DNA from: Rhodobacterales bacterium
GTDB lineage: Bacteria; Pseudomonadota; Alphaproteobacteria; Rhizobiales; Stappiaceae
Length of the DNA stretch: 64,000 nucleotides
Reading direction: 5' to 3'
Assembly (NCBI GenBank): GCA_008107755.1
Contig: VIRH01000072.1
Span: forward strand, 124,001-188,000
The position numbers and the translations under genes were made by a program. The notes below the pieces were generated by a model, which made no database searches, was not told where the DNA came from, and saw nothing but the letters and a program-made list of their open reading frames with translations. Numbering within the stretch: position 1 is the first letter of the stretch; the number at the start of each line of letters is the position of its first letter. Below, piece after piece: positions 43,375-53,135 of the stretch.

Positions 43375-44544
43375 CTATGGTCGCTTCACCTGCAGCGAGG
43401 CGGCCAGGAACGGCAGGGGAAGGGTGAACAGGGCGACGGCGGCAAAGGAGATCCTGAGGGAGGCGGCATCGCCAATGAAGCCGAGCAGCGGCGGCCCCAG
43501 CAGAAAAGCGCCGTAGCCAAGCGTCGCCACGGACGCGAGCGCCGACCCTTTAGAGATATGCGGATCGCTCGCCGCGCGTGACATTGCGAGGGGGAAGAGC
43601 ACGGCAAAGCCCAGGCCCATCACGAAACAGCCTGCCCACACCGCCCAGATATTGAAACCCGACACCAGCAGCAGGCATCCCACAAAGGCAACGACGCCGC
43701 TGACCCTTGCGACGCGGACGGCACCATACCTTGCAATCACCCTGTCGCCTGACAGCCGCATGATCACCATGGCGGCAGAAAAGACGGTGAAGGCCGTCGG
43801 CGCGATGGATTCCGAGTAGCCCAGATCCTGGATCTGGTAGAGGGCCGCCCAGTCCGTGACAGCACCTTCGCCAAGGGCGGCGACCAGTGCGATAAGCCCC
43901 GCAAAGACCAGCGCCCCCTTCGGCAAGGCAAACAGGGGTGCCTTGCTCGCCTGGCTGCTCGAAGGCTCCGGCGCCGGCCACCCCTGTCGAAAACACACGA
44001 CGATCACGGGCAGGCAGAAGACACACCAGATACCGAAATGGACCGACACCGCCAGATCGAAGCGGATTGCCAACCCCCCGAGAGCGGCGGCGACGCCCGC
44101 ACCGAGGCTGTACAAGCCGTGGAAGGAGGTCATGACCGGCTTGCCGAGGGTCTTTTCCACTTCGGCGCCCCAGCCGTTCATGGCGACATCAAGCCCGCCG
44201 AACGAAAATCCGGCCAGAAACAGGGCACCAGCCAGCCAAACCGTCGACGGTGCCAGTGCCACAAGGAGAAAGCTCAGAAGGTTCGCAGCGGCAAACCCCT
44301 TCGACATCCAGGCAGTCCCCTTCCTGTCCACCAGAATACCTGTGAGCGGAAACGAGACGAAGGCACCGCTTGCCATGACGAGAAGCAGGATGCCGAAGCC
44401 ACTTTCACTCAGGCCCACAGCAGCCTTGATGTCCGGAATCCTGGAAGCCCACATACCGATGAACGTGCCGCACATGCAAAAGACTGCCGACACCACGATA
44501 CGGGCGGCACGGGCTTGGGCAAGATCTTCAGGGGTACGGTTCAT
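43375..44544 (-). CDS. Major facilitator superfamily transporter
   Basis: 389 residues from the ATG at 44544; the frame reaches 44670, but the upstream part has no membrane character. Twelve helices; TM1-2 region VVSAVFCMCGTFIGMWASRIPDIKAAVGLSESGFGILLLVMASGAFVSFPLTGILVDRKGTAWMSK includes the MFS loop-2 motif DRKG-. Resembles the YbjJ/FucP-like group of putative efflux carriers. Substrate unknown. It stands between a MarR gene and the SprA-like gene, all on the minus strand. Confidence 0.87.
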   Translation of the reverse strand: MNRTPEDLAQARAARIVVSAVFCMCGTFIGMWASRIPDIKAAVGLSESGFGILLLVMASGAFVSFPLTGILVDRKGTAWMSKGFAAANLLSFLLVALAPSTVWLAGALFLAGFSFGGLDVAMNGWGAEVEKTLGKPVMTSFHGLYSLGAGVAAALGGLAIRFDLAVSVHFGIWCVFCLPVIVVCFRQGWPAPEPSSSQASKAPLFALPKGALVFAGLIALVAALGEGAVTDWAALYQIQDLGYSESIAPTAFTVFSAAMVIMRLSGDRVIARYGAVRVARVSGVVAFVGCLLLVSGFNIWAVWAGCFVMGLGFAVLFPLAMSRAASDPHISKGSALASVATLGYGAFLLGPPLLGFIGDAASLRISFAAVALFTLPLPFLAASLQVKRP

Positions 44545-44726
44545 GAGGCAAATCCGGGGACTGAGACATGCCTCCTGCAAGAGACAATGCATCCGGTCGT
44601 CGATGGGTGAAGCAGTGAAAGTCGGTTCGTCAGCAGGGGCTGCGGACCCTCTCCTTGTGTCACGGGACATCCGCTTTCACAAGAGCCCCGCAAGGTCTCG
44701 AAGGTCGCGAGCGTCGCGGGCGGTCC

Positions 44727-45782
44727 TCAGGAAATCAGGGCACTGAAGAGCGACTGAGCTTCGCGGCTGCGATCAAGAGCCGCGCGATAGGCCGAAACGA
44801 CCTCTTCGTCTCGTGTCACGTCTCCCCGGGTGCTGTTCTCATCGCCCGAAGCAGGCCCGACGTCATTTCCTCCTGTCAGGCTCTCGCCTGCCTCTTCACC
44901 GTTCGGTTGCCGGGAAACGTCATCTGCGGAGGGCTGCGGGTCCGGCGCGCCTGCCGCCGGAGAAATCTCATCCGCCTCTGAATCCTCCGACAGCTCTTCC
45001 GCGCTCTGTCGGCGCATCTCTGCCTGGGCTTCGGCCAGCTGGGAGCGGGCCTGCTGGGCGACCTTGAGGTCCTGCGAGGACGGATCGGCCGGCGCGGTCG
45101 CCGCTCGGAGCACGATCTGCATCTTGCGCGCCGTCGCCTCGGGAGTTCTCTCGCTGGAGGTGTCGATGGAGACCTCGCCGCCGACGGCATAGCGTTTTCC
45201 GTCCGGCCCCTGCTGGAAGGTATAGGAAGGCGCACCGGCATAAGCACCGCCAGTCCTGGCGTGCGCCTGTTCATGCGCCCGAACCTCCATATCGCGCTGG
45301 CGCAGTTTCTGGACCTGCTTTTCTTCCGCCTCGGTCAGACCGTCGCCATCGGGGTCCTCCTCCTCGCCCTGCCCCGCCTCGCCGGCCCCGGCACGTGGGG
45401 CGGGCAAAGCCTCTGCGTCAGCCTGTGCAGCGGTGGAACCGCCTCCGCCGTCCGCCTCTGCACGGCCGCCGGCCTCCTCCGAAGTCGCTGAAGAGGACGA
45501 GGAGACATCGGTCGAATCCGCGTCTGGGTTTGCCGACGGGTCCTTGCGGGAAGACGTTGTGGCAGGTCCGTCTGCGTCCTGCAGAGCCAGGACCGCCTGC
45601 GGCGTCAGAACGGGGCCGGAGCTGGTTCGGGCGGCCGCGGCGTGCGCGCTGGCCTCACTGCCACGCGCGGACTCGCTCGCCCTGCCGGAAGATGTTTCTT
45701 CCGGAGCATCCGGGGCCCCGCTGGCGACGCCGTTGTTTCTGAGAACGGTCGCGGGCGTATTGGACAGGAACGCGCCAATCAT
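44727..45782 (-). CDS. SprA-related putative metalloprotease domain protein
   Basis: 351 residues from the ATG at 45782 (an ATG at 45824 adds 14 basic residues). The N-terminal half is a low-complexity Ser/Ala/Asp/Glu-rich segment. The conserved domain begins EEKQVQKLRQRDMEVRAHEQAHARTGGAYAGAPSYTFQQGPDGKRYAVGGEVSIDTSSERTPEATARKMQIVLRAATAPADPSSQDLKVA. The HEQAH motif is a short zinc-protease type HExxH, and the whole block matches my memory of the SprA-related catalytic family. The C-terminus is again acidic and disordered. Function in bacteria is not established. Codon use is high GC like its neighbours. Confidence 0.85.
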   Translation of the reverse strand: MIGAFLSNTPATVLRNNGVASGAPDAPEETSSGRASESARGSEASAHAAAARTSSGPVLTPQAVLALQDADGPATTSSRKDPSANPDADSTDVSSSSSATSEEAGGRAEADGGGGSTAAQADAEALPAPRAGAGEAGQGEEEDPDGDGLTEAEEKQVQKLRQRDMEVRAHEQAHARTGGAYAGAPSYTFQQGPDGKRYAVGGEVSIDTSSERTPEATARKMQIVLRAATAPADPSSQDLKVAQQARSQLAEAQAEMRRQSAEELSEDSEADEISPAAGAPDPQPSADDVSRQPNGEEAGESLTGGNDVGPASGDENSTRGDVTRDEEVVSAYRAALDRSREAQSLFSALIS

Positions 45783-45985
45783 GCGCGCGAGTGTCCGCGC
45801 GAGCCGTCGACAAAGTCTGAACATGTCCGCAAAAAGAGTTCATTTCTTCGTGAGCGGCGCTATCGCTCCGCAGGCGGGGTGCTTGCGATCACTTGCCTGT
45901 GACCTCTGGTCGTGCGAACAGAGCGGACGTTTAACTTGATTTGCCGGCGTGTAATCTCGCCGGCGTGGACAGACGGGATTTGGCG

Positions 45986-46804
45986 ATGCTGCCCAGGCGC
46001 TTCTGGCATGAAATGACCACCACGGACTTTCAGGACCCGTCCACCGGCGACTGGATCGCGGTGCTTCCCGTCGCCGCGATCGAGCAACACGGCCCCCACC
46101 TGCCCCTTTCCACCGACACGACGATCGCCGAGGGGCAGGTCGCCCGCGTCATTGAACGGCTTCCCGAGGAACTTCCGGTCACGTTTCTGCCCGTGCAGGC
46201 CGTCGGCAAGTCTGATGAACACATCTCGTCCGCCGGCACGCTGACGCTGACCTGGGAAACGGTGACGCGAAGCTGGCTGGAAATCGGCGAGAGTGTTGCC
46301 CGTGCCGGCATCCGCAAGCTGGTTCTGATCAACTCGCATGGCGGGAACGTGCCCATTCTTGACATTGTCGCCCGTGAGCTTCGCGTGAAGCACGACATGT
46401 TCGTGACCGCCACTAACTGGCTGCGCTTCGGCCAGCCGGAGGGTCTGTTCCCGGAGGAAGAATTCACCTACGGCATCCACGGCGGCGACATCGAAACCTC
46501 ACTGATGCTCCATCTCAGACCTGATCTCGTACGCATGGACAAGGCCCGTGATTTCGCCTCCCAGCAGCAGGCCTATCTGACCGAATTCAAGCATCTGCGC
46601 GGTCACGGCAAGGCGCAATATGGCTGGAAGGCACAGGACCTCAACCCGGAGGGGGCCCTTGGAAATGCATCACTGGCAACCGCAGAAAAAGGCCGGCTTT
46701 CGCTGGACCATGCCGCGACGGGTTTCATCGAACTCTTGACGGACATCCACGCGTTCGATCCTCAGAGACTGTGGTCGCCGGAGGTGCCCACCGGCTCACA
46801 TTGA
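45986..46804 (+). CDS. Creatininase-family amidohydrolase
   Basis: 272 residues from the ATG at 45986; TTG and GTG codons further up are less likely. Metal-ligand motifs of the creatininase fold: AAIEQHGPHLPLSTDTTIAEG, LINSHGGNVPILDIVARE and YGIHGGDIETSLMLHLRPDLV. The family hydrolyses cyclic amides such as creatinine or formamides in flavin/archaeosine biosynthesis (MftE-, FAPy deformylase-like); the substrate here is unknown. A weak hairpin (GAAAATC-GGTC-GATTTTC, 46818-46835) follows the stop codon. Confidence 0.9.
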   Translation: MLPRRFWHEMTTTDFQDPSTGDWIAVLPVAAIEQHGPHLPLSTDTTIAEGQVARVIERLPEELPVTFLPVQAVGKSDEHISSAGTLTLTWETVTRSWLEIGESVARAGIRKLVLINSHGGNVPILDIVARELRVKHDMFVTATNWLRFGQPEGLFPEEEFTYGIHGGDIETSLMLHLRPDLVRMDKARDFASQQQAYLTEFKHLRGHGKAQYGWKAQDLNPEGALGNASLATAEKGRLSLDHAATGFIELLTDIHAFDPQRLWSPEVPTGSH

Positions 46805-47012
46805 GTGAAATTCAAATGAAAATCGGTCGATTTTCTGATTGCGAAAGAATTGATGAGCGATTCGACCATCTTTTACAGTAAAATACCAGTATTCCCACCA
46901 CTCAATCCCTCAAAACCGCGGCATTCCCCTCGTATAGACGGTCTGGTTGACCTTGCCCGGTTTACGCGACACATTAAACGTAACAATTAGGAGGAGCGGT
47001 TTCCGGTCGGCG

Positions 47013-47951
47013 ATGAATTTATCAATCCGGCAATTGGCGACATTTCGCGAAGTGATGCGAAGCGGATCGATTTCCGAAGCAGCGCGCACGCTTGGCCGGA
47101 CACAGCCGGCTGTGAGTTCCACGATAGCCGGCCTCGAAACCGAGCTGGAACTCAAGCTGTTCATGCGCGAACAGGGCCGGCTGGTCCCCACGCCTGAAGC
47201 CGAGTTGTTCCTGGAGGAAGCCGAAGCGATCCTGAAGCGCCTGGAAATCTCCAAGCGCACCCTGCGCAGCCTTGCCAATCGCGAGCACGGCCAGCTCCGG
47301 ATTGCGGGCATCCCTGAGGTTACGACTGATTTCCTGCCGCGCAGCCTGTCGCAATTCGTCTCTGACAAGCCGAGCGTCAAGATCGCCCTTGCAAGCAGAA
47401 GCTCGGCGGAGATCGAGGAACTGATCGCCGCGCAGCAGTACGATATCGGCTTTGCGGAAACGCCCCGCGCACGCAATTCCTTCGACCAGGTCGACTTCGA
47501 CATGGAATGCATGTGCGCCATTCCGGCAACGGATCCGCTGGCGTCGCGCGAGGTCATCACCCCGGCCGAGCTCGACGGCTACCCGCTCGCCCTGCTCCAT
47601 TCGGAACATCGCAGCCACAAGCAGACGCTTGCCCGCTTTCGCGATGCCGGCGTGCGCTTCAACCAGCGCTTCGAACTTCAGACCGCTCTTCCCGGGCTGA
47701 AATTCGTCGAGGAAGGCTTGTGCGCCCTGATCTGCGACATGATCACCGCCTACAAGGCTCAGGAGGACGGACGGCTCGGCATGGGCCCTCCGATGATCGT
47801 GTTCCGCCCTTTTCGCCCGCGCATCCAGAACAGCATGTCGATCCTGACGCCAACCCACAGGCCGATCTCGATCGTTGCGAAGGATTTCTGCAATTTTCTT
47901 TCCGCGGAAGTTGCAACCGTGCGTGCCGCGATGATCAAGCGCGGCACCTGA
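47013..47951 (+). CDS. LysR-family transcriptional regulator
   Basis: 312 residues from the ATG at 47013; AGGAGG lies somewhat far (about 20 bases) upstream, so an upstream non-ATG start cannot be excluded. HTH at about 1-60 (LSIRQLATFREVMRSGSISEAARTLGRTQPAVSSTIAGLETELELKLFMREQGRLVPTPEAELFLEEA), then the LysR effector domain. The AT-rich upstream region (46805-47012) separates it from the creatininase gene on the same strand, so that gene may be its target. Effector unknown. Confidence 0.88.
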   Translation: MNLSIRQLATFREVMRSGSISEAARTLGRTQPAVSSTIAGLETELELKLFMREQGRLVPTPEAELFLEEAEAILKRLEISKRTLRSLANREHGQLRIAGIPEVTTDFLPRSLSQFVSDKPSVKIALASRSSAEIEELIAAQQYDIGFAETPRARNSFDQVDFDMECMCAIPATDPLASREVITPAELDGYPLALLHSEHRSHKQTLARFRDAGVRFNQRFELQTALPGLKFVEEGLCALICDMITAYKAQEDGRLGMGPPMIVFRPFRPRIQNSMSILTPTHRPISIVAKDFCNFLSAEVATVRAAMIKRGT

Positions 47952-48390
47952 GCCTTTTTGCGCGGCCACCTGGCTGGGCGCCCTGCCCCTGAGACCGCCT
48001 CAAGGTTGAATCATCCGCTTCAGCCAGACAGCCCTGGATCCGGCACCGACCGCCTCGCGGCCCGTCGCACCAGCAATTTCACGCGGCTTAAGCCCTATAA
48101 AATCATGAGAGTTTTGCCTTTATAGGGAAAAGTCACAAGGAAAACTCATCCATCCCGACGCATGAAAACGGCGCCCCCCCTAAAGCGAATAAATTCTTGC
48201 TTAGGTAGTACAACTTTAAAGAACGCAAAAACAACCATAAGATGAAATCAATTGATCAAGAAAACAAACCGCTAAACATTGTCAAATATGACAATAATAG
48301 TAATAATAAACTTCCAGATTAGTAAAAATTTATCTTGCTTTAACAAAGGACTGACAGGTTACGCCAAGTCACACCATTTGGAGTAACGTC
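47952..48390. other. AT-rich intergenic region with two inverted repeats
   Basis: A 439-base gap. The first 100 bases are GC-rich. From about 48080 onward it is AT-rich and contains CCCTATAAA ... TTTATAGGG (48093-48127, 9-bp arms, 17-base loop) and ATTGTCA-AATA-TGACAAT (48278-48295, 7-bp arms). The second lies about 95 bases before the periplasmic-protein gene and could be an operator or Crp/Fnr-like site, though it does not match TTGAT-N4-ATCAA well. No open reading frame of credible composition. Confidence 0.5.
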
Positions 48391-48999
48391 ATGAATCGAT
48401 GGTTCGCGTCTCTTTCAGCTGCGTTCATCTCCCTGACTTCGACGGCAGCTTACGCCGAGACAGCCCCCGACCCCAAGGCTCTGATCACGCCCGACGTGAT
48501 CGAGCACGTCGTCACCTGGCTGGAAAACCCGATCGTGGCACTCTCAATCAACGCGCAGAACAAGCTCCGTGGCACGCTTTCGCAGGCCGACATCGACGCG
48601 CTTGACGGCCAGTGGGTCAAGGAACGCGAGGCGGACGACAAACCGCTGATCTCGGCGACCCTTTCCGCTCCACTGTCGATCTATCTCCTGCGCGTGCAGG
48701 CCGGGTCACTCGGCCTCCATCCGGAAATCTTCGTGATGGATGCCAACGGCCTGAACGTGGGCCAGAGCGCCATCACCGGCGATTACTGGCAAGGCGACGA
48801 GGCAAAGTTCCAGAAAACCTTTCCGAACGGCCCGGACGCGATCTTCATCGATGAAGCCGAATGGGACGAGGACCTGAAGATCTGGCGGGCACAGCTCAAC
48901 GTGACCGTGAAGGATCCGGAAAGCGGCAAGGCGATCGGTGCAGCCACCGTGGAGTTCAACCTGAACGAACTTCAGCGCCGCCAGCCCACCAACTCATAA
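48391..48999 (+). CDS. Periplasmic protein, possible sensory-domain-like partner of a chemoreceptor
   Basis: 202 residues with a signal peptide (MNRWFASLSAAFISLTSTAAYAETA). The mature part reads as a single alpha/beta domain: VIEHVVTWLENPIVALSINAQN, then YLLRVQAGSLGLHPEIFVMDANGLNVGQSAITGDYWQGDEAKFQKTF and AQLNVTVKDPESGKAIGAATVEFNL. The VMDANGLNVGQS and GDYWQGDEAKF features resemble PDC/Cache sensor folds, but here on a soluble protein without membrane anchor. It is followed after 12 bases by a methyl-accepting chemotaxis protein. Probably a periplasmic ligand-binding or sensing protein; family assignment is tentative. Confidence 0.7.
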   Translation: MNRWFASLSAAFISLTSTAAYAETAPDPKALITPDVIEHVVTWLENPIVALSINAQNKLRGTLSQADIDALDGQWVKEREADDKPLISATLSAPLSIYLLRVQAGSLGLHPEIFVMDANGLNVGQSAITGDYWQGDEAKFQKTFPNGPDAIFIDEAEWDEDLKIWRAQLNVTVKDPESGKAIGAATVEFNLNELQRRQPTNS

Positions 49000-49011
49000 G
49001 CGTGAATCAAG

Positions 49012-50697
49012 ATGCTCAAGAATCTCTCCGTAAGTAAGAAAATCGCCGCGGGCTTCATCACGCTGGCCCTGATCGGGGCCGTTGCCGGTGGTATGAACCT
49101 GTTTGAGTCGCAGAACGCGAAACACGAAGTCGAGAGTTCGAATGCCCTCGCTGATCTTGCCATCGAAACGGCAAAGCTCGACGAGTACATCATCGGCCAG
49201 GCGCTGAGCGTAAAATCCTTTCTCCTGACCGGCGACCGGAGCTGGCTGAACCGTGCTCATGAACTGGACGACAAGATCAACACCCAGATCGGCCAGCTCG
49301 ACACCATCATCACGCAGTCTGCTCCCGACTTCAGCGACGAGCTGGCCGATCTCCAGAGCCGCTGGAAAGTCTGGTACGCGACGATTGCGGCCCGTCAGAT
49401 CGAGCTGATGCGGTCACCGGATACAGTCGACATGGCCCGGGCGATCGAAGTGACTCCGGAAAGCGCCGAGTTGCTCAATTCCGTTCAGGAGCGCAGCCGC
49501 GCCTTCATCGACATTGTCAACGATGCCCGCAAGCAATCGGTCGTCTCGCAGAACCAGGCGCTCGGAGCGGTGGAAATGGTCGCGATCGGCAGCGCCATAC
49601 TTCTGACGCTGATCGCCGTCGGCCTTGCTGTCTTGAGCCACGCCCTGGTTTCCAGCCCTCTGAACCGCCTGTCCCAGATCACCGAGAAACTGGCTACCGG
49701 CGACACGTCACAGACCATCGACATCGGAGACCGGCGAGACGAAATCGGCCTTCTCGGCAGGGCGCTCGGCGTCTTCCGCGACAACCTGATCCGCACCACC
49801 GAACTGGAACATGCCTCCGCTGCGGAAAAGGAACGGGCGGAAAACGAGAAGCGCGAGGAAATGGAGACGATTGCCGCGGACTTCGAGAACACGGTTCTCG
49901 GGATCAGCAACAACATCATCGAGAAACTTGAGCTTCTCACCGGCAGCGCCGGCTCCTTGTCCAGCATTGCGAACACCACGACCGACCAGGCGATGTCCGT
50001 TTCGGCTGCCGCCGAGCAGGCCACCAACAACGTCAACACCGTTGCCAGCGCAACGGAGGAACTGTCGGCATCGATCAAGGCAATCACGGACCAGATCCGC
50101 TCGTCCTCCGACATCTCTCAGTCGGCTGCAACGGAAGTGGAGCGATCCAACCAGGCGGTCACGACTCTGCAGCAGGTTGTCGCCCGCATCGGCGACGTGA
50201 CCAAGCTGATCACCGATATCGCCGAGCAGACCAACCTTCTCGCCCTCAATGCGACCATCGAGGCCGCACGTGCGGGCGAAGCCGGCAAGGGCTTTGCGGT
50301 CGTCGCCTCCGAGGTCAAGGCGCTGGCTGAACAGACCTCCAAGGCGACCGAGGAAATCGACACGCAGATCAACGAAATGCGCCAGGCAGCAGATGCCTCG
50401 ACAGCGGCAACCGGAACCGTCGCCGACCTCGTTCAGAAAATTGCCGAGAACACCACCGCCATGTCCGGCGCTGCCGACGAGCAGAACCAGGCAACGACGG
50501 AAATCGCCGGCAGTGTCTATGAGGCAGCGCAGGGGACCGAAAGCGTTTCAAGATCCATTTCGGAAGTCAGCGACGCGGCCCGCCAGACGGCGGATCTCAG
50601 CTCGCAGATGAATTCCGCGGTCGGCGAATTGCACGAACAGTCCAGCAACCTCCGCTCCGCAATGCGGGACTTCCTCTCGAAGGTGCGCGCCGCATAA
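49012..50697 (+). CDS. Methyl-accepting chemotaxis protein
   Basis: 561 residues. TM1 ([21 protein letters not shown]), a helical CHASE3-like periplasmic domain (about 30-190, mostly charged helices), TM2 ([24 protein letters not shown]), HAMP ([46 protein letters not shown]), then the signalling hairpin with the conserved tip [42 protein letters not shown] (here ITDIAEQT). There is no C-terminal CheR-tether pentapeptide. Its own periplasmic domain has no Cache fold, so the preceding periplasmic protein might present a ligand to it. Adjacent to a GGDEF/EAL gene. Confidence 0.92.
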   Translation: MLKNLSVSKKIAAGFITLALIGAVAGGMNLFESQNAKHEVESSNALADLAIETAKLDEYIIGQALSVKSFLLTGDRSWLNRAHELDDKINTQIGQLDTIITQSAPDFSDELADLQSRWKVWYATIAARQIELMRSPDTVDMARAIEVTPESAELLNSVQERSRAFIDIVNDARKQSVVSQNQALGAVEMVAIGSAILLTLIAVGLAVLSHALVSSPLNRLSQITEKLATGDTSQTIDIGDRRDEIGLLGRALGVFRDNLIRTTELEHASAAEKERAENEKREEMETIAADFENTVLGISNNIIEKLELLTGSAGSLSSIANTTTDQAMSVSAAAEQATNNVNTVASATEELSASIKAITDQIRSSSDISQSAATEVERSNQAVTTLQQVVARIGDVTKLITDIAEQTNLLALNATIEAARAGEAGKGFAVVASEVKALAEQTSKATEEIDTQINEMRQAADASTAATGTVADLVQKIAENTTAMSGAADEQNQATTEIAGSVYEAAQGTESVSRSISEVSDAARQTADLSSQMNSAVGELHEQSSNLRSAMRDFLSKVRAA

Positions 50698-50715
50698 CGC
50701 AAGCAACGTGCGAGA

Positions 50716-50734
50716 CGGGCAGTCTTTCTGCCCG
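50716..50734 (+). terminator. Small hairpin after the chemoreceptor gene
   Basis: A 7-bp stem (CGGGCAG/CTGCCCG, loop TCTTT) lies 18 bases after the stop codon. There is no T run, so it may be only a weak terminator. Confidence 0.4.
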
Positions 50735-50828
50735 CCGCCCCACAACGCGGGATCCGACCAGGGTTGGATGACCTTCTGATGATGTGTTCGGTCAGGAGCA
50801 ACCCGACCGGGAGTGAGACATAGGTTTC

Positions 50829-53090
50829 ATGTTTGGCAACCAGTCACCTTTTCTAAAGCGCTCTTTCCACGGGGACGGCATGACAACGTCGCCCGTGCGA
50901 AAGGTGTTTGATACGCTCAGACTGTCCACGGGAACCGTAATCGTCATCATGATCGTTGCCATCATCGGCGCGTTCTCGACCGTGCTTTACAAGATCTGGG
51001 CAGCAGACCGGCTCGCCGCAGAACGCGAAGTCGCCGCGGTCGCCAGGGTCTTCGAGACCCACAAGCAACGCATACTCGGCGAGATGGAGCGCTATGCCGC
51101 TTCCAACGCCGCCTACCTCAATGTGGACACGAATCCCTCGCCAGCCTGGATCGCGAACCGTTTCGCCCAGGACATGTACAGGGACTCCAAATACAGCGCG
51201 ATGTTCGTACTCGATCCGGACTACCGGCCCACTTTCGCCAGCACTCCGGACCCGCTTTACAAGGGCCTGTTCGACATTCGCAAGTTCCCGAATGTCGAGC
51301 GGACAAGCGACGAGATCCGATCCAGCTATGTCCGGGAAACTCTTCGCATGCCGACGGACCGAGGCAGCTTCGCCGGGCGGCTCCACGAGCTTTCCGGGAT
51401 CGAACTGGTCGACCTGGGCAACACGGCGGCGCTCGTCGGCATCTTCGCGATCGTTCCCGATCCGGGCAACATTCCGATCGCGAAACGACCGCCTCATCTG
51501 CTTGTCACGGTCCAGACGCTCAATGAAGCTCATCTGAGCGGGATCCTGCGCAACCTTTCGCTCAGCGACCTGATATTCACGAGAGACGTTCCGAAAGGAA
51601 TGAACAGCATCCGGATCATAGACGGGCCGCGCGGTGAGGCCGGGTACCTTGCATGGCACCCCATGAGCCAGAGCTATTCGATCCTTCTGTCCTCCGCCCC
51701 TGTGCTTGCACTCGCCATCGGCGTGATCCTGATCATCACTGTCCTGACCATCCGGCAGAACGCCATCGTCAGGGACCATCTGGCCAAACGCGAGGAGCAA
51801 GCCCGTTACGCGGCAAACCATGACGGCATGACCGGATACGCGGTTCGGGAACATTTCACGGCGCTCGTTCACGACATCCTGAGCCGGGGAAGCGCGGGTC
51901 ATGCCGCCCTGATCTATCTCGATCTCGACCGCCTCAAGGAAATCAACGACACCCACGGCCACGCGGCCGGGGACAAGCTCATCAGGGTCGCATCGGGCCG
52001 AATCCGCGCCACTTTCAGACGCGCCGATGTTTATGGCCGGGTCGGCGGCGACGAGTTCCTCGTGTTCGTCTGGGGCCGGACCAGTCCGGACGAGATCATC
52101 GAGGACTTGCAGGATCTGTTGCTGACCATGAACGATCCGGTCAAGTTCGAGTGCAAGACACTTCACGGGGCCTGCAGCGCAGGGCTGGCGCTTTTCCCCG
52201 AACACGGCCGCACTCTCGACGAACTGACACGAGCAGCCGACATCGCACTTCATCGCTGCAAGCAGAGCGGCGGAAACATGCTGCGCGTTTACGACGAAGC
52301 GATGGACCGGGCACTCAAGGAAGCGCGCGAGATGCGCGAAGAGCTGGTCTATGCCCTGCAGAATGATGAATTCGAGCTCCATTACCAACCTATCATCAAC
52401 GTCAGGACGGGGCGCCCGGACTATGCCGAGGCACTGCTGAGATGGCATCAGCCCGAAAGAGGCATCGTGCCGCCCGACATCTTCATTCCCATCGCGGAAA
52501 GTGCTGGCCTGATGCCGGAGATCGGCCTCATGGTTCTGGAGCAGGCCGTCGCCGACGCAAGCCGCTGGAAGGGCATCGGCGTGTCCGTGAACGTTGCCTC
52601 AAGCCAGTTGATGCAGGAGGGGTTCGCCGAACGGGTCCGCTCGGTGCTGGAGGCCAACAACCTGTCGCCCCGGAAGCTGATCCTCGAGATCACCGAAACC
52701 CAGATTCTCGACGACGTCAAAAAGACGAAATCCGTGCTCAAGCAACTTCATGCGATCGGCGTCAGATGCGCCCTCGATGATTTCGGCACCGGCTATTCCA
52801 GCCTGAGCTACTTGCATCAGTACGATTTCAGCACGCTCAAGATCGACAAGCAGTTCGTACAGGACAGCGAGAACAACGCAAACTCGCGCCAGCTCCTGGC
52901 GACGGTGATCGATCTCGGCAGGATCCTGGGCATGGATGTCGTCGTGGAAGGCGTGGAGACTGCCGCGCAGCTGGAGTTCGTGACCGAAATCGGGTGCTCG
53001 ACAGTTCAGGGCTATTATTTCGCCAGACCGATGCCTGCCGCGAAATTCGAGGCCGAATGGCGCTGCTGCATCAGATCGCGAGCGTCCTGA
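50829..53090 (+). CDS. Membrane CHASE4-type GGDEF/EAL c-di-GMP enzyme
   Basis: 753 residues (ATG at 50880 is an alternative). TM1 (TVIVIMIVAIIGAFSTVLYKIW), a periplasmic domain of about 220 residues of CHASE4 character (VFETHKQRILGEMERYAASNAAYLNV), TM2 (SILLSSAPVLALAIGVILIITVLTI), GGDEF with intact RVGGDEFLVFV (about 355-470) and EAL with AEALLRW, DDFGTGYSSLSYL and VVVEGVET (about 495-740). Both sites look intact, so it could make or break c-di-GMP. It follows the chemoreceptor by 131 bases, probably part of the same signalling block. Confidence 0.91.
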   Translation: MFGNQSPFLKRSFHGDGMTTSPVRKVFDTLRLSTGTVIVIMIVAIIGAFSTVLYKIWAADRLAAEREVAAVARVFETHKQRILGEMERYAASNAAYLNVDTNPSPAWIANRFAQDMYRDSKYSAMFVLDPDYRPTFASTPDPLYKGLFDIRKFPNVERTSDEIRSSYVRETLRMPTDRGSFAGRLHELSGIELVDLGNTAALVGIFAIVPDPGNIPIAKRPPHLLVTVQTLNEAHLSGILRNLSLSDLIFTRDVPKGMNSIRIIDGPRGEAGYLAWHPMSQSYSILLSSAPVLALAIGVILIITVLTIRQNAIVRDHLAKREEQARYAANHDGMTGYAVREHFTALVHDILSRGSAGHAALIYLDLDRLKEINDTHGHAAGDKLIRVASGRIRATFRRADVYGRVGGDEFLVFVWGRTSPDEIIEDLQDLLLTMNDPVKFECKTLHGACSAGLALFPEHGRTLDELTRAADIALHRCKQSGGNMLRVYDEAMDRALKEAREMREELVYALQNDEFELHYQPIINVRTGRPDYAEALLRWHQPERGIVPPDIFIPIAESAGLMPEIGLMVLEQAVADASRWKGIGVSVNVASSQLMQEGFAERVRSVLEANNLSPRKLILEITETQILDDVKKTKSVLKQLHAIGVRCALDDFGTGYSSLSYLHQYDFSTLKIDKQFVQDSENNANSRQLLATVIDLGRILGMDVVVEGVETAAQLEFVTEIGCSTVQGYYFARPMPAAKFEAEWRCCIRSRAS

Positions 53091-53135
53091 CCAGCCCTTT
53101 ATCCCAACATCCGCGACACGACCCGCGCCCCTGTC

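Noticed and set aside
50853..52448. Minus-strand frame of 531 codons opposite the GGDEF/EAL gene
   Set aside because: Antisense shadow; the plus strand shows intact GGDEF and EAL motifs.
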